From: Planctomycetota bacterium
GTDB taxonomy: Bacteria; Planctomycetota; Phycisphaerae; UBA1845
Length of the DNA: 64,000 nt
Assembly: GCA_016208685.1 (NCBI GenBank)
Contig: JACQXM010000063.1
Span: forward strand, 1 to 64,000
Direction: 5' to 3'
Both the position numbers and the translations under genes were made by a program. Of this stretch, positions 46,803 to 56,767 are shown piece after piece. The first letter of the stretch is position 1; the number at the start of each line of letters is the position of its first letter. The notes beneath the pieces were generated by a model that did not search any database, was not told the DNA's origin, and was given only the letters and a program-made list of their open reading frames with translations.

Positions 46803-49800
46803 CTACGGCACCGCGCCGAAGGCGATGAGCATCGCCGCCGCGTCGCGCAGGTCGACGTCGTAGTCCAGATCGAAATCCACACGGTCCCAGCCCGCCTGCA
46901 CGGGGTCAACGAACGGCCCCAGCAGCCGATCCACGAAACCCGCCGCATCCGAGAGGTCCACGTCGCGGTCGCCGTCGAGGTCCCCGGGCACGGCCGGCAG
47001 CGGCGGCACGATCGGGTCCACCACCACGTATCCCACGCGGATCGCGGTGTCCGTCCCTTCCGGCCCGCCCACGGTGAGCGACACGGTGTACGCCCCGGGC
47101 AGGGTGAAGGTGTGCGCCGGGTCCTGCGCCGAACTGTCGATCACTCCGTCGCTCTCGAAGTCCCACGCCCAGGCCGTCACGTCGCCGGCGGATTCGTCCT
47201 GAAACGCCACGGCAAGCGGCTCGACGCCGGCCGTCAGGTCCGAGGAGAAACGCGCGATGAGCGGACTACGGTTCTCGACTACCGTGTCGAAGAAGCTCTC
47301 TGTGCCGTCGGCGGCCGCAGCCACCACGAAGTAGTTCCAAAGCTGCCCCATGCCTTGGGTTACCCAGGCGTGCGGCGTGTCGAACGCGGTCCCGGCCGTG
47401 CTACCCAGGAGCGTGAACTTCGGCTCCTCGTCCGGCCGGGCGTAGACGTTGTAATCCACAACCGCCGGATCCGGCGACGCGTCCCACGCAATCCGCGCCA
47501 GCCCGCTTACCCGCTCGGCGCGGACGCTCGTCGGCGGCGCGATCCCTGATTGCAGGACCATCCCCGGCGTCGACGAGTCGTCTAACACGATGCCAAACCG
47601 GATGGTGTTGCCGTGGTGGATTCCGCGTAGGCTCGAGCGCTCGGCAATCGCGTTGTGGACGTACCCAACATCAACGGAAAAGACGTTCCCCGCCAAACCG
47701 CCGACCGATACAACGTACTGCCCGTTGGCGAGATCGGCGATTGACACGCCGGCCGTACCGCCCACGACCTCGGCTGAGGAGGCCGGGATACCGAGCTCCA
47801 ACACGCCGGTGTCGGGGTTGATCCCTGTCCCTTGGCCGGCGCCGTCGAAGACATACGGCTGTGTGAACCCCGTGAATGAGAGGGTGAGCACGCCGCCCGT
47901 CTGCGCTTCGGCGGCCTCGTTCGCATCCGGGGCATCCTTGCGGGTCGCCGAACAGGAAGCAGGGTGGCTCAGAAAGTCGCAAATCTCGTCGGCGTACTCC
48001 CGCATAATCGTCGCATGCCCCGTGGACTTCCCATCGGCAATAGATACTCGATCCGCCAGACCCACCAAAACCGAGTGTCGTGGGACGGTTCCATCGCCGT
48101 ATGGAAGTTCCAGGGGATCCCCAATCGGCTGTCCGTGCGGGTATTGATCCCCAGAGCCCCGCAACCCGATCGGGATCTCCGCGACCGTTAGCTCGTCATC
48201 CGAAAGGAACAGCTTGGTACGCACTTTGTCTGATCGTTGGTCATCTTCCTTTACAAAGCGATCTACCTCCGCATCGTGTGCAAGCTGCCAGAGCAGCGAC
48301 TCTTGGTAGCCCTCACGCTGACGCAGCGATCCGAACGCCACCCCAGAGCTGCTCAAGAACGGGTAGGTCGGCAGCAGTGCCTCAAGGCCCGGCACGTGGA
48401 CGTGGACGAACTCAAGCCACTCATCCGAGTCGAGGGATAGCGATGCTCCGTCAAACTTCTCGTCCACATGCACGCCCCGGTAAACGTTCTCAAGGCTTCG
48501 GGCGTAGAATCGATTCGGTGCACACGCGCTCAAATCCAAAATGGACTGATGCGCATCCGCGATCCTGTCGGCAGTTCTGGCGTCGGCGCCGTCCCAGATG
48601 TAGTAGGACACCGCCGAACCGCGGTTGGGCGTCCCGCACATCGCGAAGCGGTCGATGTCTCCGCGATAACGCCCACTCTGTATGTAGTGGCGGACCAGGA
48701 CGCCGCCCAAGCTGTGCGCCACGACGCGGACCTTGGGCCACGGCGGGGTGCGACGGTTCCTGGCCTCGTCGATCGCGGCGATCAGATACGTATCCACCAC
48801 CGCGTCAACGATCCGCGCCCGCCAATCCCACGGCACGTCAAGTACGGTGAAGTCGGCGCTTAATGTTCTACGCAACGCCCCCCAGACCGGATTCGAGATG
48901 CAGGCGTTTGGATCGTGGAGCTGGAGTTGGCAGCGGTCCGGCAGTGCACTTCCTTGAATATAGGGGTATTGGTCCGTCCAGCCCCGATCACTGCTGCCGA
49001 GAATTCCTGCGACGAGCAGGACCGGCGGCCTGTCGACGGGTATCAGCACAAGGTCACTCAGTTCCACCTGGCCTTCGGATACCGAAACGCAATGGTAAAC
49101 GGACCGATCCTGGTCGATCTCCGCAAGGAGCCGGTAGGTCGCGGCCGGCAGGCCGTCAAAGTGGAACGAGCCGGGAAGCAGCCGCGTCGGCGTCGTAACT
49201 GAGTCGACAAGTGTTCCGTCCGCGGTAAACAGCGAAACCTCAGCACCATCCCGTGGCAGGATCCCGGCGCGGACTACTCCTGAGATTCCCCCAGTTCCCG
49301 AACCCGCCGGGGAAACGGTGAAGGCATTACTGATTCCCCGGATGCCGCTGGCAAAGGCATGCAACTGGCTATCGAGTGACGGGCGGTTCAGCACTAGGTT
49401 GCCCGACCACATGCCGTTCTGGACGGTGACGTATCGAGGTGAAACGGATGCAGCGGTATTGGTGGTCAGATCGACCTGGCCGTTGAAGTTCACTATTGCA
49501 GGCGGGCCGTCCCGCGTAGCAGTGGCCGCGACCGCGCGGATGTTCACCCGGATCGGGTCGCCCACCAGGTAGGGGCCCGCGATGGGGTCAAACTCAAAAT
49601 GCGTCGGCGAGGCCGCCGGGGTCGTGCCCGCCTGGACCACGGAGACGTCAACGTACGGCGGCGTGGCGGCCGGGGCGGAAACGCGGACGATTCCCGTCCG
49701 CGACCCGGGGTCCGGATTGGCGTCATACGCCACCCAGATCAGCCCGCCGTTGGTCCCGCTCGCACCCGCCGTGATCCGCAGCCACGCCCCGCCCTGCGTC

Positions 49801-52487
49801 ACCGCGGCGGACCAGGGCATGGAGCCTCCGCCGAGGTTGGAAACGGAGAAGGAAGCCGAACCGGCGGTGGCGGTGGGGGCGCGGGCTGGTGGTGATGCCA
49901 GGAGCCTCTTCGCGGGGACTGCGCGAATCGCCAGGCTGTGATAGCGACCTGCGGAGATCGCCGCGAAGCCGCTGTTCGGCGCGGGGACGTTGGTTTGGCC
50001 GTAGTCGTTGTCTCCCCACGCGACGATGGAGCCGTCGGCCTTCAAACCCAGGGTGTGGAATCCGCCTCCAGTGACTGCGACAAACCCCTCGTTGGGCGAA
50101 GGGACGTCCAATTGCCCGTGTGTGTTGTTTCCCCAGCCGTGGACCGAGCCGTCGCTCTTGAGAGCCATGCTGTGTTCTTTTCCAGCCGAAATAGACATAA
50201 ACCCCGTGTTCGGTCCGGGGACTTGGTTCTGTCCGATCGTCCCCCACGCCACAATCGAACCGTCAGATTTCAGTCCCATGACGTGATGGTCGCCCGCGCT
50301 TACAGCAATGAAACCGCTGTTGGGAACGGGTACGTTGCCCTGGCCGGAATCGAGCAGGCCCCAGCCAATGATAGAACCGTCGGCATTCACTGCAAAGTTA
50401 CTGAAATCGCCCGCGGCCACTGCCACGAATGGCGGCCCGGTTGGAGCGTTGCATTGCCCAAAGTTTGAAGACCCACACCCCCACGCCACGATGGACCCGT
50501 CGGCCTTGAGGCCGAGACTATGGCGTTCGCCTGCCGCAACGGCGATGAAACCAGCATTGGGCGCGGGGACGTTGGTTTGACCATGATCGTTGTTTCCCCA
50601 CGCCACGATCGAACCGTCCGCTTTCAGGCCCAGACCGTGATTCCCGCCCGCGGCAACCGCGATAAACCCCGTATTCGGGGCGGGGACGTTGCATTGACCG
50701 TACCGGTTGTCTCCCCACGCCACGATCGAACCGTCGGCTTTCAGGCCCAGACCGTGATTCCCGCCCGCGGCGACCGCGATGAAACCGGTGTTGGGGACTG
50801 GAACGTCCCCCTGGCCGGAGTAGAGGTCTCCCCATGCTACGATCGCCCCGTCAGCCTTGAGGGCAAGACTATAGTACGCGCCCGCGGCGACCGCGATGAC
50901 GCCGGTGTTGGGGGCGGGAACCCCGGTTTGCCCGTAGATGTTGTCACCCCATGCCACGATCGAGCCGTCGCTCTTCACGCCCAGACTGTGTCGTTCGCCC
51001 GCGGAAACGGCGACGAAGTTGGTGTTGGGGACTGGTGCGTTCGCCTGGCCGTGGCTGTTGTATCCCCACGCCACGATCGAACCGTCGGCTTTCAGGCCCA
51101 AACTGTGATACAATCCGCGGGCGACCGCGATAAACCCCGTATTCGGGGCGGGAACGTCGCATTGACCGAACGAGTTGTCTCCCCACGCCACGATCGAGCC
51201 ATCGGCCTTAAGGCCCAGACTGTGCGAAAAGCCCGCCGCGACGGCAACGAAATCAGCGTTGGGCGCGGGGACGGTGGTTTGACCGGAGTCGTCGGATCCC
51301 CAAGCCACGATGGAGCCGTCGGCTTTCAAGCCGAGGCTGTGGAACCAACCCGCCGCGACGGCAACGAAATCACCGTTGGGCGCGGGGACGGTGGTTTGAC
51401 CGGAGTCGTCGGATCCCCAAGCCACGATGGAGCCGTCGGCCTTCAGACCGAGACTGTGTAAGCCCCCCGCCGCGACGGCGACGAAATCCGGATTAGGATC
51501 GGGGACGTTGGTCTGACCATAGCCGTTGCTTCCCCATGCCACGATCGAGCCGTCGGCTCTGAGGCCAAGGCTGTGGGCCCAGCCCTCGGCGACGGCGACG
51601 AAGCCAGTGTTCGGCATGGGGACGTTGGTTTGACCGTAGTCGTTGTATCCCCACGCGACGATGGAGCCGTCGGCCTTGAGGCCCAGGCTATGGTACCTGC
51701 CCGCGGCGACGGCGAGAAAACCCGTGTTCGGCGCGGGGACGCTCGTCTGTCCGTATGTGTTGTTTCCCCACGCTACGATCGAACCGTCGGCCTTGAGGCC
51801 CAGGCTGTGATTCCCGTCCGCGGCGACGGCGACGAACTCCGTGTTCGGCGTAGGGATGTTGGTTTGACCGTCGCCGTTTAGCCCCCACGCGACGATCGAC
51901 CCGTCGGCTTTTAGCCCGAGGCTGTGGTATCCGCCAGCCGCGACAGCGACGAAGCCGATGTTCGGCGTAGGGACGTTGGTTTGACCGTCGCCGTTTAGCC
52001 CCCACGCCACGATCGAGCCGTCGGCTTTGAGGCCCAAACTGTGGCCCGCGCCCGCGGCGACGGCGATGAAATCGTCATTGGGCGCGGGGACGTTGTTTTG
52101 ACCCCAGAAGTTGTATCCCCACGCCACGATCGCCCCATCGGCCTTGAGGCCAAGGCTGTGATCCCAGCCCCCGGCCACCCCGATGAAGCCCGTGTTGGAC
52201 GCGGGGACTTTGGACTGACCGTACTGGTTGTCTCCCCACGCGACGATGGAGCCGTCGGCCTTCAGACCAAGACTGTGGTATCCGCCCGCCGCGACTTGGA
52301 CAAACCCGGAGCTTAGATCAACGCCGACGACTTGGCTGCCCCAGCCGATAATCGAACCTGGAGTTTGAGCGAGGGCGGACGGCGCTGTGCCTATCGCGGC
52401 CGAGAGCATGCCCAGCACCGCGCGCGCGCTCGTCGCGTGCGGCATCCATGTGCGAAGCGCGGGTGGACCCGGAAGGATGTATCGCAT
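46803..52487 (-). CDS. giant exported RCC1-repeat / lipase-like / dockerin protein
   Basis: This 1,894-residue protein has a signal peptide (~1-41, ending SALAQ). About 20 RCC1-like repeats of ~39 residues follow (HSLGLKADGSIVAWG core, residues 61-839), flanked by two half-repeats that could close one more blade. A BACON-like domain lies at ~860-955. An alpha/beta-hydrolase resembling LCAT/PGAP1 lipases has nucleophile S1259 in VAHSLGG, D1465 in YGDGTVP and H1491. FN3-like (~1640-1735) and PKD-like (~1737-1822) modules follow. A dockerin-like tail (GDLDGDRDVDLSDA and FDLDYDVDLRDA) ends the chain. It is probably a surface-attached esterase. AAGGAG supports the ATG at 52487; an upstream start at 52559 lacks a ribosome site. 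Confidence 0.9.
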   Translation of the reverse strand: MRYILPGPPALRTWMPHATSARAVLGMLSAAIGTAPSALAQTPGSIIGWGSQVVGVDLSSGFVQVAAGGYHSLGLKADGSIVAWGDNQYGQSKVPASNTGFIGVAGGWDHSLGLKADGAIVAWGYNFWGQNNVPAPNDDFIAVAAGAGHSLGLKADGSIVAWGLNGDGQTNVPTPNIGFVAVAAGGYHSLGLKADGSIVAWGLNGDGQTNIPTPNTEFVAVAADGNHSLGLKADGSIVAWGNNTYGQTSVPAPNTGFLAVAAGRYHSLGLKADGSIVAWGYNDYGQTNVPMPNTGFVAVAEGWAHSLGLRADGSIVAWGSNGYGQTNVPDPNPDFVAVAAGGLHSLGLKADGSIVAWGSDDSGQTTVPAPNGDFVAVAAGWFHSLGLKADGSIVAWGSDDSGQTTVPAPNADFVAVAAGFSHSLGLKADGSIVAWGDNSFGQCDVPAPNTGFIAVARGLYHSLGLKADGSIVAWGYNSHGQANAPVPNTNFVAVSAGERHSLGVKSDGSIVAWGDNIYGQTGVPAPNTGVIAVAAGAYYSLALKADGAIVAWGDLYSGQGDVPVPNTGFIAVAAGGNHGLGLKADGSIVAWGDNRYGQCNVPAPNTGFIAVAAGGNHGLGLKADGSIVAWGNNDHGQTNVPAPNAGFIAVAAGERHSLGLKADGSIVAWGCGSSNFGQCNAPTGPPFVAVAAGDFSNFAVNADGSIIGWGLLDSGQGNVPVPNSGFIAVSAGDHHVMGLKSDGSIVAWGTIGQNQVPGPNTGFMSISAGKEHSMALKSDGSVHGWGNNTHGQLDVPSPNEGFVAVTGGGFHTLGLKADGSIVAWGDNDYGQTNVPAPNSGFAAISAGRYHSLAIRAVPAKRLLASPPARAPTATAGSASFSVSNLGGGSMPWSAAVTQGGAWLRITAGASGTNGGLIWVAYDANPDPGSRTGIVRVSAPAATPPYVDVSVVQAGTTPAASPTHFEFDPIAGPYLVGDPIRVNIRAVAATATRDGPPAIVNFNGQVDLTTNTAASVSPRYVTVQNGMWSGNLVLNRPSLDSQLHAFASGIRGISNAFTVSPAGSGTGGISGVVRAGILPRDGAEVSLFTADGTLVDSVTTPTRLLPGSFHFDGLPAATYRLLAEIDQDRSVYHCVSVSEGQVELSDLVLIPVDRPPVLLVAGILGSSDRGWTDQYPYIQGSALPDRCQLQLHDPNACISNPVWGALRRTLSADFTVLDVPWDWRARIVDAVVDTYLIAAIDEARNRRTPPWPKVRVVAHSLGGVLVRHYIQSGRYRGDIDRFAMCGTPNRGSAVSYYIWDGADARTADRIADAHQSILDLSACAPNRFYARSLENVYRGVHVDEKFDGASLSLDSDEWLEFVHVHVPGLEALLPTYPFLSSSGVAFGSLRQREGYQESLLWQLAHDAEVDRFVKEDDQRSDKVRTKLFLSDDELTVAEIPIGLRGSGDQYPHGQPIGDPLELPYGDGTVPRHSVLVGLADRVSIADGKSTGHATIMREYADEICDFLSHPASCSATRKDAPDANEAAEAQTGGVLTLSFTGFTQPYVFDGAGQGTGINPDTGVLELGIPASSAEVVGGTAGVSIADLANGQYVVSVGGLAGNVFSVDVGYVHNAIAERSSLRGIHHGNTIRFGIVLDDSSTPGMVLQSGIAPPTSVRAERVSGLARIAWDASPDPAVVDYNVYARPDEEPKFTLLGSTAGTAFDTPHAWVTQGMGQLWNYFVVAAAADGTESFFDTVVENRSPLIARFSSDLTAGVEPLAVAFQDESAGDVTAWAWDFESDGVIDSSAQDPAHTFTLPGAYTVSLTVGGPEGTDTAIRVGYVVVDPIVPPLPAVPGDLDGDRDVDLSDAAGFVDRLLGPFVDPVQAGWDRVDFDLDYDVDLRDAAAMLIAFGAVP
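49925..52307. repeat. 117-bp tandem repeats within the giant gene
   Basis: About 20 head-to-tail copies of a ~117-bp unit encode the RCC1-like blades. Two are off-size, one 40 codons and one 37. Adjacent pairs are especially close, for example the two ending SDDSGQTTVPAPN near 51240-51480 and the two starting GFIAVAAGGNHGLG near 50600-50800. This points to recent unequal duplication. Confidence 0.9.
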
Positions 52488-52576
52488 GCGTGCTGCTCCT
52501 TCGGAGTTGTCTGCCCTGTTCGCGCCGGATACGAAAACCAACGCCGCAACTAGCGCCAACGGACTGAGCGTTCCCC

Positions 52577-52605
52577 AGCATAACGCTTCGCTTGACCGAA
52601 TGCAA
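52577..52605 (-). promoter_or_regulatory. promoter of the giant gene
   Basis: On the minus strand TTGCAT (52605-52600) and TATGCT (52582-52577) are exactly 17 nt apart, ~90 nt before the ATG at 52487. Confidence 0.5.
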
Positions 52606-52986
52606 GTCCGAGCCGACGACCGCCCGCCGCGAACCGGGCGTTGTTTCGGCAGCCCCGCCCCTAGTGCCTAACCGGCGTGTCCGGGACCACCGACCACGGC
52701 CGCGCGCCGATGGGAGAAGACGGAAGTTAGGGGGGCGGGACGCCTCGAACCACTACGGGACCCCGCCGGCCAGGCCGGGAAAGCGCCGGAAGGTCGAGAA
52801 AGGGGCCCACCGCTACGGGCCTGCCGGCTGAACCCAATGCATTCGACGGAGCGGGAACGCCGCGGATTGTATCTCATCCAACCGGCGTACCCCAGCGTGG
52901 CGTGCGTGGCGGTATTCGCTCCGCGGTATCAAGTAGCGCGGACGGTTGAACTTTGCGCGGCCGTGCGCAAGCGGTAGCGCGCCCGG
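52606..52986. other. gene-free divergent region
   Basis: Between the promoter of the giant gene and that of the membrane-protein gene no coding region, RNA or repeat can be supported. Confidence 0.5.
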
Positions 52987-53014
52987 TTGCGGCCCACCCT
53001 GGTCCACCTATAAT
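52987..53014 (+). promoter_or_regulatory. promoter of the membrane-protein gene
   Basis: TTGCGG (52987-52992) and a perfect TATAAT (53009-53014) are 16 nt apart, giving a leader of ~140 nt to the GTG at 53161. Confidence 0.55.
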
Positions 53015-53160
53015 TCCGGCGCGCGTGCGGCGGCGCGGCCGCCTCGAGGATGGCAGGGCGATACGGGACCGATCCCCTGGCGGGCTGACGCCGCGGCCAT
53101 CGACGCGTCCGGCGTGGCGACGCGTATCTGTTGCTGTCGTACTTGGTAAGGAACTCGGCC

Positions 53161-54558
53161 GTGGCAGCGCAACCGGCTCCCACCAACACGCAAAGCTGGC
53201 TCGAAGGCAGCGGCTTGCTGCACATTTTTCGCACCCTCGGGCTGGCCGTGCACCCCGCCAAGATCGGCCTGGCGCTGGGCACGATCATTCTGACGTTCGT
53301 GTTCGGAACCGCGCTCGACTGGGTGTGGAGCGTGCGCGGGGGCGTGGATAAAGACGCCATCGACCGCTTCGTCGTCGCGCGCGAATCGGGCCAACCCTAT
53401 ACCGAGCAAAAGGGCGATTACGGCATCTTCGAAGTCTGGCGAGAGCACGGGCAGCGCTGCGTGTTCAACCTCATGGGCTCGTCGGTTCCGGGCACCTCGG
53501 TGGCGGCCGGCACCACGGTGGGCACCTATCTGGAAACGCACTCGCAGACCCGCCCGCTGCGAAACCTGCTCGCTTTAGGCTATGGCACGTGGTGGCTCTG
53601 CCGCGAGCACGTGGTGTTCTTCGCCATTTTCGCCGTGGGCGCGCTCATCCTGTGGGCCCTGGGCGGGGGGGCGATCTGCCGCATCGCCGCGGTCCAGTTT
53701 GCGCGGGATGAGAAGCTCACCATGCGGCAGGCGCTGCGGTTTTCTCGTGCCAACCTGCTGACCGGATTCGTCCTCGCCCCGTGCATTCCGCTGGTCTTCG
53801 CGCTGGCGGCGGCCGTGCTGCTGGCGGTTTTCGGGGTGGTGCTGCGCATTCCCTTTTTGGGCGATCTGATCGGCGGGCTGCTGTTCAGCCTGCCGCTGAT
53901 TGGCGGGTTCGTGGTGGCGACGCTGCTGGTGGGCCTGATGGTGGGCGGCAGTCTGATGTGGCCGGCGGTCGGCGCGGAAGGGCAGGATGCCTTCGATGCC
54001 TTCGCCCGCAGCCTCAGCTACACGTTCTCCAAGCCCTGGAAAACGGCGCTCTATGCGATCCTCGCCCTGGTGTACGCCAGCCTGAGCTGGGTCGTCATCA
54101 ACCTCTTCACGTTCTTCGCACTGAACGTTACCCGCGCCGTTGTGGGGTTCGGGACCTCGCCCTTCGGCTGGTGGGCGCGGGGCACGGCGGAGTCGCCGCA
54201 AAGCAAGCTGGAGTTGCTCTGGCCCTTCGCCAGCCCCAGCGCGCTGTACGCCTGGCCGGAGTGGAGCAAACTCGCCTGGCACGAGTACATCTCCGCCTTC
54301 CTCATCGGCATCCACGTGATGCTCGTGGTGGGCGTGATGTTCTCCTTCCTGGTGTCTTTCTACTACTGTGCCAGCACCGTGCTGTACTATCTGCTGCGGC
54401 GCGATGTGGACAAGACCGACCTGGGCGATGTGTTCATGGAGGAGGGTGGCGGGGAGTATATGCCCGCAGAGGTCCCCGCCCCTCGTCCCGCGGCCGCACC
54501 CACCTCCGTTTCGCTCCCCATCGCGGACCAGGGTCCGACGCCGCCGCCGCCGGCCTGA
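53161..54558 (+). CDS. multi-pass membrane protein of unknown function
   Basis: This 465-residue protein has about 6-7 hydrophobic segments. One near ~40-60 is followed by a soluble stretch (~65-145), then helices at ~150-190, ~205-240, ~245-275, ~300-330 and ~385-420. The tail after residue 420 is Pro/Ala-rich. RDEKLTMRQALRFSRANLL and GAEGQDAFDAFARSLSYTFSKPW lie between helices and resemble the DUF975/glycerophosphodiesterase-membrane-like proteins with internal duplicated helices, but I cannot assign a family. The GTG at 53161 has TAAGGAA 8 nt upstream; TTG at 53131 is an alternative start. Confidence 0.75.
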   Translation: MAAQPAPTNTQSWLEGSGLLHIFRTLGLAVHPAKIGLALGTIILTFVFGTALDWVWSVRGGVDKDAIDRFVVARESGQPYTEQKGDYGIFEVWREHGQRCVFNLMGSSVPGTSVAAGTTVGTYLETHSQTRPLRNLLALGYGTWWLCREHVVFFAIFAVGALILWALGGGAICRIAAVQFARDEKLTMRQALRFSRANLLTGFVLAPCIPLVFALAAAVLLAVFGVVLRIPFLGDLIGGLLFSLPLIGGFVVATLLVGLMVGGSLMWPAVGAEGQDAFDAFARSLSYTFSKPWKTALYAILALVYASLSWVVINLFTFFALNVTRAVVGFGTSPFGWWARGTAESPQSKLELLWPFASPSALYAWPEWSKLAWHEYISAFLIGIHVMLVVGVMFSFLVSFYYCASTVLYYLLRRDVDKTDLGDVFMEEGGGEYMPAEVPAPRPAAAPTSVSLPIADQGPTPPPPA

Positions 54559-54689
54559 TGTGACACGCGTTGCCCGCATGGCCGCGCGAGTTGCGGGACC
54601 CATCAGGAACGCAGAATTCTGGACCCAACCGGGTCCGAACCGCGGGCGTGTAAAGGGCGGAGACTACCGCGCCCAGGGTCGTACGAGGG

Positions 54690-55541
54690 TCACGTCCCGC
54701 GTCCCGCTCGACGGCGGAACTCCTGGAAGAGTCGGCGCGTGGTCTCGCCCACTTCGCCCCCGCCCACAGGGTCTTGGTCGAGGCGCGTCACGCCGAGAAT
54801 CTCCAGGGTGGTGCTGGAGAGGAAGACCTCGTCCGCGCCCCGCAGGAAGGCGATATCGAAGGCCCGTTCCGTGACCGTCAGCCCCATGCCCGCGGCGCAC
54901 TCCATGACGTACCCCTGCGTCACGCCGTGCAGCACGGCATCCGTCCGCGGCGGGATGAGCAGCTTGCCGCTTTGCACCACGAAAACGTTCGCGGAGGTGC
55001 ACTCGCGCACCTCGCCCTCGGCGGTCACGAAGAGGGCGTCGTCGAACCCGTGGCGCAAGGCCTCGTTCTTAGCCAGCACGTTGGGAAGCAGCGTGATCGC
55101 TTTGATATAGCAGTTGGCCCAGCGCGTCTCGCGCACGGCCATTACCCGGGCACCGCGGCGCCGCAGTTCCTCGGGCACGGTCGGCAGCGGGCGAAAAGTC
55201 ATCACCAGCGTGGGCCTGAGATTCGGCGGAATAATGTGAGCCCGCGGGGCGACGCCGCGCGTAAGCTGCACATACACCAGCGCATCGCGGAGCTCGGCGC
55301 GCCGGAGCCCCTCACGGATGATGGGTTCGAGGGGCGCGGTGTCGAAGTCGTATTCCAGGCGGATGGCCGCGGCGCTGCGCCGCAACCGCGCCAGATGTTC
55401 GTCGAGGAGAAAGGGCCGGCCCTCGTAGCCGACGATCACTTCATAGATGCCGTCACCGAACTGAAAGCCGCGGTCCTCGATGGACACCCGGGCGTCGGCG
55501 ATGGGACCGAAGACGCCGTTGACGTACGCCAGCTCGCTCAT
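54690..55541 (-). CDS. class IV aminotransferase, D-amino-acid transaminase type
   Basis: This 283-residue PLP enzyme has the fold-type IV pattern. It opens YVNGVFGPIADARVSIEDRGFQFGDGIYEVI, carries the lysine in YIKAITLLPNVLAKNEA and ends the site with SSTTLEILGV. The IEDRGFQFGDGIYE segment is closest to D-alanine transaminases; branched-chain aminotransferase or aminodeoxychorismate lyase activity cannot be excluded. D-amino acids would feed peptidoglycan. The ATG overlaps the rhomboid stop in an ATGA, so translation is coupled. Confidence 0.9.
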   Translation of the reverse strand: MSELAYVNGVFGPIADARVSIEDRGFQFGDGIYEVIVGYEGRPFLLDEHLARLRRSAAAIRLEYDFDTAPLEPIIREGLRRAELRDALVYVQLTRGVAPRAHIIPPNLRPTLVMTFRPLPTVPEELRRRGARVMAVRETRWANCYIKAITLLPNVLAKNEALRHGFDDALFVTAEGEVRECTSANVFVVQSGKLLIPPRTDAVLHGVTQGYVMECAAGMGLTVTERAFDIAFLRGADEVFLSSTTLEILGVTRLDQDPVGGGEVGETTRRLFQEFRRRAGRGT

Positions 55542-56752
55542 GAATTGGCCTCCGGCACGGGCCGCCCCAGCATGCGACGCACCGTCTCCAGCCACTCGGC
55601 GCACTGCGCCTTGCGCCCGGCATCGGCCAGGTTGCCCAGTGTCTGGGTCAGGTGCTTTTCTGCCAGTTCGTATTGTTTCAAATCGCGCGCGTAAATGATC
55701 CCCAACAGGAGGCGGACCGAGCCCAGCTCACGCGAGTTCGGATAGCAATCCAGAAAGCGCTCGAACGCCGTGGCCGCCAGGGAGGAGCGATTGGTGCGGT
55801 AGAATTCGCGGCCCACGTCCAACTGCGACAGCTCCGAAAGACACTGCCGTGGGTCGAGCCCCAGCAGGCGCTCGTAGTCGCCTGCCGCGGTGGAAAGGTC
55901 GCGGCTTTCCAGGGCGTCATCGATCCGCCGCCGTAGTTCGTGCACTTCGTCGAGCCGCCGCTCCTCGGCGGCCAGCGTCGTGGACTCCGCGGCCGGGGCC
56001 CGCGCCACGGGGCCGAATTGAGCGCGGGCGGCCCGGGCGGGGTCGGCCATCGTCTGCGCCAGATCGCGCCGCTGTTTCCAACGCTTCCACAGGGCCAGGA
56101 TATCGAACTGGTCGCGGGGCAGGGCGCGAATCCAAAGCATCAGCAGCGCCGCCACGAATCCGAAGAAATACCCCGCGAGGTGCGCCTCGTGGGCCACCGG
56201 CCCGGCGCCGCCGAAGCTGGGCGCTACTAAGTTGTCCCAGACGATGATCTTCAGGCCGATGAGCAGCATGGCCGGCACTTCGAAGGTGTAGATGACCACG
56301 AACCACATGAGCACCGTGACGTGGCTTCGAGGAAACAACGCCAGATAAGCGGTGGTCACGGCGGCGATGGCCCCCGAGGCGCCGACGAGCGTGAAATGCC
56401 CCGGGCTCAGCAAGGCGTTGCCCCAGGCCGCGAATACTCCGCCGGCAAGGTAGAACAGCAGGTACGCGACGGCACCCATCTTGGCATTCACGCTATTGCC
56501 GAACACCCACAGGAACAGCATGTTGCCCAGCAGGTGCCTGATGTCCGCGTGCAGAAACTGGTAAGTGAAGAACTCGTGGACCGCCGGCTCGCTGGACTGG
56601 AACGCCAGGTAGCGATCGCGCCATACCTCGCCGTTGCGGCCCAACAACGTCTGGTTCAGCAGTAGAAAGACCAGCACGTTGACCGCGATCAGCGCGTAGT
56701 TCACCGCCGGGGTGCGGCGGACGGCCGATTCGGTTCGAATGGGAATGAGCAT
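55538..56752 (-). CDS. rhomboid intramembrane protease with TPR-like C-terminus
   Basis: This 404-residue protein has a rhomboid core of six to seven helices (~15-215). The catalytic pair is S126 in VGASGAIA and H191 in EAHLAGYFFG. The FLHADIRHLLGNMLFLWVFG segment is also typical. It would cleave substrates within the membrane. A soluble C-terminal region (~240-404) has TPR-like helices, for instance RSSLAATAFERFLDCYPNS, which may recruit substrates. The gene is followed by an overlapping aminotransferase gene and preceded by the DUF1844 gene, 15 bp away. Confidence 0.93.
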   Translation of the reverse strand: MLIPIRTESAVRRTPAVNYALIAVNVLVFLLLNQTLLGRNGEVWRDRYLAFQSSEPAVHEFFTYQFLHADIRHLLGNMLFLWVFGNSVNAKMGAVAYLLFYLAGGVFAAWGNALLSPGHFTLVGASGAIAAVTTAYLALFPRSHVTVLMWFVVIYTFEVPAMLLIGLKIIVWDNLVAPSFGGAGPVAHEAHLAGYFFGFVAALLMLWIRALPRDQFDILALWKRWKQRRDLAQTMADPARAARAQFGPVARAPAAESTTLAAEERRLDEVHELRRRIDDALESRDLSTAAGDYERLLGLDPRQCLSELSQLDVGREFYRTNRSSLAATAFERFLDCYPNSRELGSVRLLLGIIYARDLKQYELAEKHLTQTLGNLADAGRKAQCAEWLETVRRMLGRPVPEANS

Positions 56753-56767
56753 GAAGCGTCGTGGCGG

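Noticed and set aside
50520..51461. Plus-strand repeated frame (VGFQAQTVIPARGDRD type)
   Set aside because: It is the antisense of the RCC1-like repeats; its periodicity is inherited from them.
49925..52307. CRISPR-like array
   Set aside because: The 117-bp units are contiguous, in frame and protein-coding, with no spacer structure.
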